Made by a program: the position numbers and the translations under genes. The notes beneath the pieces are model-generated. The model did no database searches. It was not told the origin of the DNA and saw nothing but the letters and a program-made list of their open reading frames with translations. From positions 15,215,357 to 15,279,356 of the forward strand of contig JABBOT010000010.1 in the NCBI GenBank assembly GCA_016165875.1: a DNA stretch of 64,000 bases, read 5' to 3'. Of this stretch, positions 37,120-47,419 are shown piece after piece (the stretch's first letter is position 1; every line of letters begins with the position of its first letter). The stretch is from Acanthopleura granulata (lineage: Eukaryota; Mollusca; Polyplacophora; Chitonida; Chitonidae).

Positions 37120-37809
37120 TTATGTAGACGCCGCAATAATGTTCAAATCTATATTTGTCATGAGTTCAACCTTTATTCTTAACCGTTTCAACTGAATGCC
37201 ATGCTCCAGATTTATTTGGCTCACCTCCACCACTTGTGCCGCAGCGGCCAGGACATTGTGTAGCGTTGTGTCCACCTTATCAGATCTCGAAAACATTTTT
37301 ACAACAATAGTTACGCTTTTACCGACATGCTCTTCCGGCCACTTGAACCTCAGGTCAGGAAGGATGTAGAAGGGATTTGGAACTGGATTAAGGCCCAATA
37401 CAATATCCAGAATGATTATAGAATGATTAAAGACTGGGAGTAACCTGTCAATGGGAAATTGTGTGTTGATATCGAAGTAGGATGTTGTCTCTGGACGTCC
37501 TCCGATGGTATGGCCTCCTTCCGGCGATTTCAACACATGAACTGGATCTCTCAATGCCGTGTACGTGAGGAAAACCGTACCACCATTAAAAACCTTTCGA
37601 ACAATACCGCCCGTTGTTGTTTGCACCAGGAGCTTGGTCACAGCCAGATCAACGTCCCATTTGGGATCATCCGATTTATCGACACTTCATCTCCGCTGAG
37701 GAAATATAACCAGGCTGACTTTTTGGAGCGCATTCGGAGCTTCAACATCCACATCGGTGAGCTCACTCGTTCTCCGGATCTCGCCAACGGCACCTTCTTT
37801 GGTGAATAA
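37120..37809 (-). pseudogene. Polinton ORF, unassigned, with one nonsense codon
   Basis: A minus-strand frame runs from about 37809 to 37120 and is interrupted by a single TGA at 37687-37689; downstream of it 173 codons are open. The protein is rich in beta-prone residues (GGIVRKVFNGGTVFLTYTAL, then DLRFKWPEEHVGKSV), as in jelly-roll or fibre-like proteins. No family is recognised. The part after the stop ends with QLKRLRIKVELMTNIDLNII. It lies between two other minus-strand genes, so this half of the element may once have been transcribed leftward. Confidence 0.5.
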
Positions 37810-38000
37810 ACACCTTACTTGAATCTATCCACCGATCCCTTGCCGCTCAAAAGCTTATTCAACTTTGGTGGTTCTTCGGACTTTCGAAATGGCACCTTCT
37901 TTCGTGCATAGATACCCCACCCCCCAGTTGGAAGGCGTAAATCCGTCCATCAACCCCCTGCCGCTCAAAACCATCGACAACTACCAGATCCGATAAGGCT
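37775..38000. repeat. Short internal duplication within the Polinton
   Basis: The segment with GGCACCTTCTTTGGTG and CCTTGCCGCTCAAAAGC (37790-37860) recurs as GGCACCTTCTTTCGTG and CCCTGCCGCTCAAAACC (37891-37970). This is a diverged tandem duplication inside the minus-strand gene cluster. Confidence 0.5.
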
Positions 38001-38110
38001 ATGTCAGTGCCACTAGGGCCTACTGGGTCCATGACGTCGGCGGATGGGTAAAGTTACGCCTAAGCACGTGGTATCTACAGGTTGATCACGATTGTTGAAC
38101 AGCTTTATAT

Positions 38111-38573
38111 TTAGCTACCACAGGAGGCCAGCCGACAGTCCCTGCGGAGTTCAGGCCTTCGTGGAACGTCGGGACTGCCTTCTGAAGAGCAGAGCCTCTT
38201 GCAGTACACTGCGGCGGTGTTTTCGGACGCGCTCACCTCGTCTAGGTGGACAAATATTTCTTTGTGGGGCGTCAGTTTGGGTAGTTTGTCCCTTTCATTT
38301 ATTCCGCTCATGGGTTCTCTTGCGTTTGTGAATCCCAGGATATCAGCTATATCTAACAGACGGATAACATCATTCTTTTTGAGTCCCAGCCGCACACGGC
38401 CAGTAGCTTTATTCAGTTGCAGTTTAGCACCCAAAGGTCGGAACACTTATTCGTCAAGGGCACAGACGGTGTAATAGCCCCGTGGCACGACTATCGACTT
38501 ATCGTTCAACCTGAAACGTACGTCAGCGCCAGTATTCGCCAGGAGTGGGTACAAGGTTATATCGAGTAGGGCG
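38111..38573 (-). pseudogene. Polinton penton-like (minor capsid) protein, broken
   Basis: A minus-strand frame with one stop at 38447-38449. Before the stop it reads DVRFRLNDKSIVVPRGYYTV; after it come LGLKKNDVIRLLDIADILGF and EIFVHLDEVSASENTA. The order of a strand-rich part, an ILGF-type segment and a FVxxD segment is what I associate with the single-jelly-roll minor capsid (penton) protein of Polintons. That assignment is from memory of the family and is moderate. The N-terminal part is not recognisable upstream, and the C-terminal end after CKRL appears frame-shifted. Confidence 0.5.
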
Positions 38574-38871
38574 ACTGGCCTTCTTGATTGCCCAAACATG
38601 CTTGGAGGAGGACATTGCGTCCATGTAGAATATCGCTAAGTGTAACAAACATATTCAGCAATATGTTTGATAAGGCGTTTCCGTTCAATAGGAAGGTAAC
38701 CCATTACCATGTCAGTGAGGTATATTCGAGTAAAGAGATTGAGGAGCCGAGTGAAATCGTGGTGATAAATCTCAGCCTGAACAACTCGCGAGTTGATTTC
38801 GACATAACTTCCCAAAAGGTACTTGAACACTACGCCATACCGAAAATCAACAGGGACACATCGGATTAGAA

Positions 38872-39402
38872 ATGACACACGCAACCGATGGCGTGGTGGC
38901 AGAACCAGCTCAATTTCGCCGTATGGTGCGCCACGACCGTTTGTGGGGTGTCAAAGGAAAATCACCTAATAGCCGACAATACACTAAGCAACTCTTCTAT
39001 TCCACTTCTACGTGTACCATCAAGTGCGCCGGCCGTATTCTACAAGAGATTAAGACACCACTCCCAAAAGACGATGGTGGGGGGGGGGGGGGTCCGACTG
39101 ACAATCCCTACGACCTAAGAGTATACCAGCAGATTTGCGCCGAGTTTCCGGCTTCCCTTGACAAAGACTGGCGGCAAAAAAGAAGTGGAAACCACGGGCT
39201 AGACGTGCCTTACTATTATGTCACGAGGACAGGATACGTGAAATCGCATTACGATTACAATCCTGGCCGCATGTCTTTCCAGCGAACACAGGACAAGTTT
39301 CCGTCGATTTCATCTCACAAGGAGGTGAGGCAAATCAAGCAAGGGTCACCTTCATCCTCGACAAATCTAAATGGTTCACCTAGGCAGACGTGGAACGCGT
39401 GA
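38872..39402 (+). pseudogene. Polinton ORF, unassigned
   Basis: A frame of 176 codons. A run of G at 39078-39092 encodes poly-glycine and marks a likely slippage frameshift. After it comes plausible coding sequence: DNPYDLRVYQQICAEFPASL, then DYNPGRMSFQRTQDKFPSIS. The ending changes frame. No family is recognised; it is not the adenain protease as far as I can see. Confidence 0.45.
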
Positions 39403-39467
39403 ACGACACAATTCGGACTTATGTTTGGGCAATCCTCGGAGCACAGGCACAGACCCTCAGCAGTGTC

Positions 39468-40357
39468 TTAGGCACGCAAGGCAGGACATTTGACGCGCAG
39501 AAGAAGTTCGTAGATAATGTCGAAAACGTCATGGCAAGATCTGTTGACCTTCTCTCGGCCATAGAGCCATATCAGAACGTCCTGAGGTGCTCCCGCTCCA
39601 AGGTGGATTATGCGCTTGGCGTGGGTCTGTACATGGCGCCAAATAATATGGCGCCTGGAGAACTCATCGGTGGCCTCATCACGTTTTCTTTCCTCCAAAG
39701 CAGTGTACTCGTCCAATGTATTCAGTTTAGCAAGGTTGCTTGTGAGGTCCCCTCTGATGGTCTGCATTGCCTCATCCAGCCCTCGCTGCTCATAGAGGTT
39801 AACCTGGGTATCACCGAGTGTGCTGAGAGCTTTCTGAATCTCAAATTCAGTTAACGTGGTTTCGATGGTTGCAGCCGCTTCAGATATTTCCTGCACCGCT
39901 TGTTCCACATTCTCTGTAGCTGTGGCTTCATCTAAGTCATCCTTAGCTTCCACCACTTTAGGTGGCAGCGTGCAGCGCTTCCAGTCAACAAACCCAACAT
40001 CATCAAGGAAGAAACCCACACCAAAATGTCTCTCTAGTGTCGATAGCGCGAGTGGCTTGTCTGTAATTTTGCTGCTAATCTCAAAGTTGGGTTAAGCCAC
40101 AAGGCGTAGTCGATTATTCACCAGCTCGAATGAAAATAATGTCTCCCATCAGCCGGGGTAACCCCGTATTGTTGCTCAATGGCCTCATAATAGTCATCTA
40201 CGGCTGTGCGTGTGAGCTCACGGGCAAGTGATTGTGTGTTTCCCTCTCGTTGACTGGGCTGCTAAACTCCTGAGGAGAACGAGGTCTCTTTCATCCACTC
40301 ATCATCTGGCTCATCAATATCAAGATCATTTAGAGGGTCCAATCTAAAATACGCCAT
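39468..40357 (-). pseudogene. Polinton coiled-coil protein, unassigned, broken
   Basis: It starts with ATG at 40355-40357 (MAYFRLDPLNDLDIDEPDDE), stops after about 30 codons, then continues in shifted frames to the 183-codon open part at 39468-40019. That part is acidic and helical with heptad-like spacing (ENVEQAVQEISEAAATIETT, LDEAMQTIRGDLTSNLAKLN), so a long coiled coil is likely. The acidic N-terminus and the coiled coil suggest a structural or scaffold-type role, but nothing in the sequence proves it. Confidence 0.55.
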
Positions 40358-40433
40358 TGTATTGAAGAAATGATATAGTCTTGCACTAGTTCATAATACA
40401 TACAGGAACAATTCGTTGTTTAATAAACACGGG

Positions 40434-41425
40434 TCAATACGGACGCAAGCTGGGGTACAGAACCTCGGCCGTGCTGTGATAAACAAGACCACGGTCAAGA
40501 TCATCGGTAATGAGCTGATGTCGATCGATGACAACGATGTTTGTTACAGTTATATGGACCTGTGAAAGTCGGCCGAGGAGAGATACCAGGGCATCGACAC
40601 AAGCCGCATTAAGTATGTCACCAGAATCGGGGCTGAGGATAAAGGCGAGGATGTAACCACAGACCGAGCCATTGCAGGGACCTATGTCAACTGATACTAC
40701 ATACACCACGACTTCGAGTCATATGCCATTCTACCACTCAGCCCAGATGGACATGCTCGAATACGAGCTAACCTTCAACGACTACAGCCGCGTGATCCGG
40801 GCCACAGGAGGCGCCGATGGCAGCTACACCATCGAGAATATCCGCCTTGAGTATGACTTGGTCACCCAGTCCGAGCTGGCCCGGATGATCCGTAACCAGA
40901 ACGCCGGCCTCTTTGGCTATACTGTACGACCGCGTGCTCCGGCACCGCAAAATCAGATAAGAGCGATACCCTCTGGAACACCAACCTTAACGTACCCGCC
41001 CGCAATATGAAAGGTATCTTGATGCTGTTCGAGGACCCGAGACCGGCATTCCGGCGGGAAACTGAGGCTATTTACAACCCCAAAATAACCATGGTGGAGG
41101 TGACAGTCGAGGGGCTCTCCAACCAGTTGTTCAGCCAAGGCCTTACCAGCAGTGGGATGAGACAAAGAAGTTCTTTCCAGCCGGCTGCAAGCGCCATCCT
41201 GAAGTGGCCATGGTCGCAAGTGTCCCTTGCCAACTTGATAACCACTAGTTACGAGCTTTGGCTTGACCTGCGCTCCAAAAACGACGACCAGCTACACGGC
41301 AGCGGGCGGCGCATCGACAACGGCAGTGAGGGGGTGACCATTCAAATCACGAAAATAGCTCAGGCGACGGACGCTTTGAAAATCTACCTTTACGTGGTCA
41401 TGGACGCTGGCTCTTCATCGAGGAT
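40434..41425 (+). pseudogene. Polinton major capsid protein (double jelly roll), broken
   Basis: The frame changes at least twice. Readable pieces in order are VKIIGNELMSIDDNDVCYSY, then FNDYSRVIRATGGADGSYTI and IRLEYDLVTQSELARMIRNQ, then NPKITMVEVTVEGLSNQLFS, LWLDLRSKNDDQLHGSGRRI and SEGVTIQITKIAQ. These match my recollection of the Polinton major capsid protein, which forms hexameric capsomers with two jelly rolls. The first jelly-roll part is cut off, because nothing similar precedes 40434. An in-frame stop lies after SYMDL and another after RHRKI in the upstream frame. Confidence 0.8.
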
Positions 41426-41464
41426 GGCTGATTCGTCACATCGCTGTATTAATGCTGCTGGCCT

Positions 41465-41828
41465 CTCGCGCAGAGGTCCCCACTTTGGGAAAAGCCTTTT
41501 CACTCTCAACATCCTTTATGGGACCCTTTCGCGGCTTGTTTCAACACATTGTTGCCCTGTGTCCCACAATACATTACAATCGGGTGTATCAAGAGTGTCC
41601 CTGGGTGTAGAGCGACCCAGAGGTTTTTGTCGTAGACACAGGTGAAAGGAAATCCATGATTTCCTCTGTGCCTTCCACCAGCTGTTCCAAGGCGAACGAA
41701 CCCTATACATCATTGGGGATTGGCAACAAAGGCGCTGACCAAAACGAAAGACATGCTCTCTGCTCACTCAGAAATGTAGCTCGGTCCTGAAAGAGCTTCG
41801 CGAGCAGACGCGTACACGGGAGCGGTCA
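41465..41828 (+). pseudogene. Polinton packaging ATPase (FtsK/HerA, A32-like), broken
   Basis: A degenerate Walker A segment (GPHFGKSLFTLNILYG) follows the capsid remnant, then a frame with FAAC and CVPQYITI; another frame has LFQGERTLYIIGDWQQRR, the Walker B region with the first Asp changed to Gly. Then comes LTQKCSSVLKELREQTRTRE. Spacing and order fit the virus-type genome-packaging ATPase, which pumps DNA into capsids. The protein is split over several frames and is shorter than the usual 200-250 residues. Confidence 0.6.
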
Positions 41829-42002
41829 GCATGTTCCTCATAATCCCACTCGAGAACCGGCCGGCGTTTACGCGCGACCTGGAAGCCGACCCATTTGTTG
41901 GACATGCGATTAGTTGTGCTTCCTGTGTGCTAAGTCATCGCTAGGGCATGATGCTAGCGCCGCTAACCGCTGCTGTTACCACAGCCAGGCACTGTCAAAT
42001 TG

Positions 42003-42550
42003 GACAACAGTACCCTCGAACAATGAACGATGGCAAAGAACCAGACTTCCTTAGGAGCATCAAGCGAAGTCCCCCGAGGAGACACCTCCGGTGGAAAGAG
42101 AGACAGGCCATAAAAAAACGAATGATCCGAAGAAGGTGGCTGCCGGGAGTGCGGGTGCCGCTGCCAGAAAGGTCAAACAGGAACGACTGCTTGAACAGCT
42201 TCGGCCAGCCAAGGAACCACAACACCATGGTGCTGCTACAGCAGGACAGCAGGAGGCACCCCCTGTGCTCAGCAATTGAAGATTCCCACCGATCCTCTCT
42301 ATATGGAATAAATACTTGACAACTCCAGCTACCGACGATAAGATGCTCGTAAACGAGCTATATCACAGCGCAGTCGTCTCTGGCTTAGGTATGTGATACT
42401 CCAGATTGGGTAAGATGGTCATTGGAGGTGCGCCTCCCCAGCTAGAAACCCCCTGTGATATCTTGATGGTGGCCGTGGACGTGGCCCTCGCGATGGCGAC
42501 CAAGGACATGCTAATTAAACAGGGGATCATTCCAGCAGATATTAAGTAGA
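42003..42550 (+). pseudogene. Polinton small conserved protein (PX-type), broken
   Basis: The first part is basic, Ala/Lys-rich and low in complexity (AAGSAGAAARKVKQERLLEQ). The second part, after a frame change near 42330, reads DKMLVNELYHSAVVSGLGM and later DILMVAVDVALAMATKDMLI then KQGIIPAD, ending at TAG just before the next start. This C-terminal pattern recurs in Polintons as one of the small PX/PY genes of unknown function. A hydrophobic helix is likely around VAVDVALAM. Confidence 0.55.
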
Positions 42551-42552
42551 GA

Positions 42553-42930
42553 TGACCTCGATCGCAATAACGGTTGGGGGCGCTCTCGTAAATGCACTTG
42601 CTTTCTCAGGTAGTAACTTTCTCTTCTCAACTCTTCGAAGCTCAAAGGTGGATGCAGAGCGTAAACGCTACGATAAAGCTATAGAACAGCTCCAGGCGTC
42701 TGGACTGGATTGATGACGAACCGGGGCACTCATAGCGCAGATTTCGCGATGTCGACACCACTATGCGCGAGTACGCTCAGGTCACGGGGAAAACACTTAG
42801 CCAAACATGGTCCGGACCTTTCCTAACCATTTCTATACACCGTTGGAGGGCCCAAAATAACGCGAGATAGCATTCATCCTCCTCGGGATGTATATGACTG
42901 GGCTCGTCGCCTTCAAACTAGCCGAGTAAT
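42553..42930 (+). pseudogene. Polinton small conserved protein (PY-type, membrane segments), broken
   Basis: It starts with ATG two bases after the preceding stop. It reads MTSIAITVGGALVNALAFSG then ERKRYDKAIEQL, where the frame is lost. In other frames come DTTMREYAQV and near the end FILLGMYMTGLVAFKLAE. Two hydrophobic segments flank a helical middle, so a small membrane or virion protein is likely. Several frameshifts are present. Confidence 0.5.
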
Positions 42931-43052
42931 CCGAAAAGACTGGTGGACTCAGGTAAAGCTCCTCGCCGTAATGGCAGGCACGACAGAAGTAGTGAGTCTC
43001 ATATTATTTTTCCATACCATTTGTGTATACCGCTTAGATATGTATATCACAC

Positions 43053-43290
43053 ATGATCGGATTGCCCGAAGAGCTACACTCCGCGATGTTAGAGGTTAAC
43101 TACTGTGCCTGCCGCAACAAGATTCATGGTCCTCTAGCCACCGTACAGATGGATACCTCACACAAGTCGCTCGAAATTTGGCGGCAGGACGAAAAGTCTG
43201 CCATACGTTTCGCGACAAGGGTTCTGGAGGGCCCGACCAATCTCCGGGCGACGGCCGGGCAGCTGCCTGAGCCTTTGGCTGTCAGCTGTT
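43053..43290 (+). pseudogene. Polinton ORF upstream of the integrase, unassigned
   Basis: An open frame of 79 codons: VNYCACRNKIHGPLATVQMD, LEIWRQDEKSAIRFATRVLE and NLRATAGQLPE. The CAC pair could be part of a zinc site. It reads directly toward the integrase and may be a separate small gene. No family is recognised. Confidence 0.45.
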
Positions 43291-43318
43291 GAAGACTTAT
43301 CAGGCTGCTTGAATACCT

Positions 43319-43990
43319 TGATTCTGGTGTCTACTAGCATAGCCGACCAGTTGTCTAATCGTCTATCTAAGATATACTACAGCCCCTAGGTCTACTGGCG
43401 AGGCATTGTCGCCATCAAGAAGCTAGCTTCTGCTGTGAAGGTCTCTGAAAGCCACCCTGGGCGAGAGTTCATCGCTGTAGTGAAACAGCTGCTCGCAAGG
43501 CTTTGGTTTCTGTCAGGCGTGGGCGTGTGAACATTCAATGGGACCGGGGGATCGTTGAGCGCTTCAATCGGACACTGGCCTAGAGGCTGTTCGGGCACCA
43601 ATACGCCCAAGAGATGCGGCTCCCGTCTGGACGTTGCTCTGAGTGGGTGAAGCGGTTACTCGCAGTGGTGACGGATTTGAACGAAGAAGTGATCCGACTC
43701 ACTGGCAACTCTGAGGCCACCAAGACAAAAACGATAGCACAAAGGCCGTCCACTGTTCCAGGCCGGCCTGTTGGCCATCATGAGCAAAAGCTCCCTTCTG
43801 TTCTTGGCGTTCGCTATCTGCACCAGCAACGGCGAGCTAGAGGGTGGTCGTCGTCGCTCGACTTAACCAGTGGTATCTAAACCTGACGAGCCTGTGTTGT
43901 ACTATCTCCTAGATGGCCCGCAACGAGGGTTTGTGCTCGAGAACTTCTTGTGGTGCCTCGCGACACTCAGCTTCCACCGGATGGGGTCCT
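43319..43990 (+). pseudogene. Polinton integrase (retroviral type) with catalytic-core deletion
   Basis: The N-terminal piece ADQLSNRLSKIYYSP is followed by a stop, then YWRGIVAIKKLASAVKVSE. It jumps directly to HPGREFIAVVKQLLA, then after a frame change VERFNRTLA with the catalytic Glu, another stop, and HQYAQEMRLPSG. The C-terminal part has VPGRPVG and VLYYLLDG, the chromodomain/SH3-like end. Integrases of this class need a D,D-35-E triad. The segment that would hold the first and probably the second Asp is missing, so the enzyme is dead. It converges with the minus-strand polymerase gene. Confidence 0.75.
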
Positions 43991-46623
43991 CAGGCGTTGA
44001 GAACTGCGCCTCCCCGTTTTCGGTTGCACTCGAGACAGGTCAACCTAATGTTATTAGTGTGTCCCATTTTGGTTGGTAAGCCCATGGGAGCTTAATATTG
44101 CACGCGGCACAGCGGTTATTTTGCTGCTCCTTGAGATGCAGGATGTGATCGATCTTCAGTTGGTGACCTACAATCGCCGGGACCACGCCCAGAGGCTCAG
44201 ACCGGGCGCTTGTAGGCCACCAATTTTTTCTAGATGGTTTTGCGGAGAAGCTGCTGCTCAGTGAGTTTTCTTCCCTCGGAACCCTCCCCGGGGACAAACT
44301 ACCCTTTCGAGCTGGCTGAGATACTCTACTCTTGATTCGCCAAGGTAAGCAAGTTTTGACCGCTCGAGGTAATCGTCAATGTTCCAGACTATTTGGCGGT
44401 CTTTGATGGTGAGACACTGGCTCGAGTGAACTGAGGGCGCCAGTCATCAGTCTGAATAGCCGCCTCTGCTGCCTCTATGCTGACATCGACGATGTCGTTG
44501 AGTACCAGCTCTTCCCTGCTGTCGGTGCTTGGGACGAGGAGTTGCATGTTTTGATTCCGGCTGTTTTTTAGATGGTACAGCAGGGGTACCAGGGTGTCTG
44601 GGAAGTGGAAAGTGTGGCAGCTCCTGTGCTCGGTCGTGGGCTTTCTGTCAAGAAGAGGTCGCCTGGTTTCCAGGCTTCAGCGAACTTACCCCAAGCAAGG
44701 AAGCTGGGTAGCGCTTTTCTCATCTCCTGACACTGAATCTTGTTTGGCTGCAGACGGATAGTCTTTTTGAGGACTTTGAGGACCGGACCATTTGCCCCAT
44801 TGTCTTCTTTGATCCATTCGTACTAGTTAGCCTTCTGACACAGCCAATTTTGTGGCATCTCGCCAGCAATTTGTGGTGGTTGACCCTGATCGTCGCAGCA
44901 GATGACTTGGACACCCCTACGTTCGAGCCAATCGAGGAAGGTCTCCAGAATAGGCAGGAGCACGGTGCATATCTCGTCCCAGATGATCACGCGGGGGGTG
45001 AACTTCTTTCCCATCGTTTCCTGGATCCACTCAAATCTGACCACTCCAACGGAAGAAGCTGTGATAGGTCTTGGCCTTGACTCCTCTTGTATGCATCTCT
45101 TTTGCCAGACGGTGATCGGGATGAAGACCAGAGCTCAATTGCTCGCGTCGTTTTGCCACTCCCCCACCGCCATTCAGATAGCTCAATTGGTGTCCGGTCA
45201 GTGGGTCGTCGTGATGTGGTGCATAAGAGTCTGGCATGTCTTTTGCTCTTTTCGGTATTTGGGCTTGGCAAGGTAGGCTGCATGTTCCATAAGAATGTAT
45301 AGTCTTTCTCCCTTGTCGCGCCACTTGGCTTTACCTAGATAGAATCGGCACAGAGAGGATGTTGATGTGGGCATAAGCCAACATGGAGGCCCTGAGGTGG
45401 GTGTCCTGGGACTGTAAACCATCGTAATATGTGAGGATCCGTCACTCTTGCTGCTCTGGGGGAATTTGCCGATGATCCTGCACCCTTGATTACCCTCTTG
45501 AGGGGCTTCAGCAGGAAGGCAAGAAGCTGTGTTGAGGCCCATTTATTCTCTGTGTGAAATGCCTCCCAAACCGAGCGGGGATGACAGGATGGCAGTCTGT
45601 GAACTCCCACTCCTGGACCTCGGCGAAGCCTGTACCAACGTCTTTGGGGAGGGGACCATTGATGGTTACATCGATCATGCGGTGGGGTGGGGGTCCGAAA
45701 CGTTCAAAGTAGCGCTTCGCTTCGCCTTCTCCCAGAAAGGATGCCGGGTAGCAGGCTTTCATGTCTAGCGTGTCGTAGTCCATTATGTTCAGCCACATCA
45801 TAGACCGTACCGACCGTTTCATGCACCCTCTCCTCCCACTTTTGGATTTTGACCCGTCTAGCTGCGGTCAGCCTCTGACCCCACAAGGCGCCCTCGAAAT
45901 ACTCCACGGCTCTCTGGCACAGTTGAGGTCGCCATCTTAGCGGAGCGAGGTTGGCAGGGTCTGGGTCTCAGACAGGGTAGATTCCATACACAACCGCGGT
46001 GAAAGGGTAGGCGTTCTGATAGAACACCCTGTCGGTTCCAGTCGGAGTGTCTGGTTTGGTATCCCTCGTGATCTCGATGAAACCCTGCCTCTTTTTCCTC
46101 TCAGCAGGGACAGGGTCAACCTTGTCTTCAACTACCCAGTCGCCCTCGTTCCGCTCACGCAGGATCTTGATTCGGAGTAAGAACTACCCCCCTCCACCCG
46201 AGGAAGTGCGGTGAAAAGCTGAGCCGCCCTCTCGTCCAACATGCGAGCGTCCAAGGGCAGTCGGCCGGCTCTAGCATGTATACCATCAGCGATTTCAATA
46301 TTGCCAATGTCGAGTGGGTCCTTCGCTTCCACCCGCAACGTGGAGAAGACCGCAGTGGCGCCATCGACTTCAAACTCGTCTTTGGCATCGTTCGGAATCT
46401 CAACCCAGTCTTCAGCCGGGGGCTGGACCGGGGGAGGGACCTGATCCTCTATGTCGATAAATGGCCTTTGTGGCCTCAACGGCCGATGAAAGTGGTTTTC
46501 ATCGTATTCCGGAATACGTTCATGGAGAATATACCCAGGTTCGTACTCTCGTGAAAGAATCTCGTCGATCAAGTCATTCATAGTGGCCAAGTTGCTGATG
46601 GATGGGTATGTCACATGTAGCAA
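43990..46623 (-). pseudogene. Polinton protein-primed DNA polymerase B with SF1-type helicase tail, broken
   Basis: Reading leftward from ATG at 46623: an acidic, Pro-rich N-terminus; then near 45780 DYDTLDMKACYPASFLGE, which fits polymerase motif A (D....YP); then NGPLPKDVGTGFAEVQEWEF and WASTQLLAFLL. Around 45300 the text jumps to KGERLYILMEH, so the motif C region is deleted. A helicase-like part follows: Walker A GSGKTTRAIEL (45140-45170), AKTYHSFFRWSGQ, Walker B VIIWDEICTV, and a motif III-like DQGQPPQIAGEMP. Near 44100 comes HILHLKEQQNNRCAACNI, a Cys pair that could be part of an HNH-type nuclease. Many stops and frame changes make it inactive. Intact versions copy the element from a terminal protein. 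Confidence 0.75.
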
Positions 46624-46639
46624 TGTCTTTAAATGGGAA

Positions 46640-47080
46640 TTTCAATCCAGACGTGCGAATTCTTTCTGCACTGCCCTCTTATCACACCGCCACGCATTTC
46701 GATATCCGCACGCGAGACAGAGCCTTTGTTTGTTAGTTACGCCGACCCCACAAATTCGGAAAGGCTGTGTGTACGAGCCCTTACGAAGCCTTGCCAGGTG
46801 AACCTTACAGAAACCAGATTGGTAGATGTCGTTTAGAAAGTGAATTTAAGTAACAGTATTACCGTTATTAGAGATTACACTTTCTAGATATAACACAGGT
46901 TCTAGTTCTGAAAATTGGCTGTGACCTATCCGGGTTTCGAACCAGCGACCTCCTTAAGGTGAGCCACTTGCATGTGTTGTGTCCCTTGGGCATATTGATT
47001 GCATTAGCGTATCAGTAATAGCCCGTTTATCTAAATGGAGAGCTTGGGCCGGCGGGGGTACTCCCTTATTGCTTTCCTAT
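46640..47080. other. Polinton right-end non-coding segment
   Basis: Between the polymerase start and the right inverted repeat I see no gene. It holds a T-arm-like motif (GGGTTTCGAACCAGCGACCT at 46929-46950 region) that does not fold into a full tRNA. Confidence 0.4.
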
Positions 47081-47086
47081 ATGTTG

Positions 47087-47259
47087 TGAATGTGAACGGG
47101 TGTCTGTCTACATAAATAATTGGCAAAAGTTTATGTACGCGAACACCCTACGGCTGATATGCATATTGATGTGCAGCAGAAAACAGTCGGAACAGGGGCT
47201 GGGTTGTTCCCGGGCGGCGGAGAGGCTCCCAATAAAAAGTCCAATCACCTCCTGCTGCT
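47087..47259 (-). repeat. Polinton right terminal inverted repeat
   Basis: Inverted partner of 35692-35864. It contains TGTCTACATAAATAATTGGC and AAAAGTTTATGTACGCGAAC and ends CCTGCTGCT. An extra 11 bp (around ATATGCATATTGATG) is present relative to the left arm. Confidence 0.9.
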
Positions 47260-47265
47260 CTAGAG
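47260..47265. repeat. Right target-site duplication of the Polinton
   Basis: CTAGAG, identical to 35686-35691 at the other end. Confidence 0.85.
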
Positions 47266-47419
47266 TCTATGTTGATATCTTACAAATACGTTTTAATTTG
47301 TATGTATCAACTGAATATAGGATTCTGAATCAATAAATGCATGTGGTCTGTTGAAACTCCGAATAAAGGGCGGCCAAATCCTGGTTTACAAATTACAAAT
47401 GCGCTTTATAATATCCGGG

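Larger units (their letters stand above)
35692..47259. mobile_element. Maverick/Polinton (virus-like DNA transposon), 11,568 bp, degraded
   Basis: It is bounded by inverted repeats starting AGCGGCAGG and ending CCTGCTGCT, with a 6-bp duplication CTAGAG. Inside are recognisable remnants of capsid, packaging ATPase, penton-like, integrase and protein-primed polymerase genes, so the identity is firm. Polintons replicate with their own polymerase, integrate through a retroviral-type integrase and may form virions. Typical copies are 15-20 kb; here several genes have internal deletions. I could not find the adenain-type protease. Every gene examined has stops or frameshifts, so this copy cannot act on its own. 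No SINE has inserted in it. Base composition is visibly more GC-rich than the flanks. Confidence 0.93.

Noticed and set aside
46925..47000. tRNA-like T-arm (GGTTCGAAACC on the minus strand) near the Polinton right end
   Set aside because: The T stem has two mismatched pairs and no acceptor or D arm can be paired upstream, so it is not called as a tRNA gene.
35692..47259. Possible bacterial or phage contamination because of higher GC content and phage-like genes
   Set aside because: Terminal repeats, target duplication in host DNA and Polinton-type genes explain it as an integrated element.
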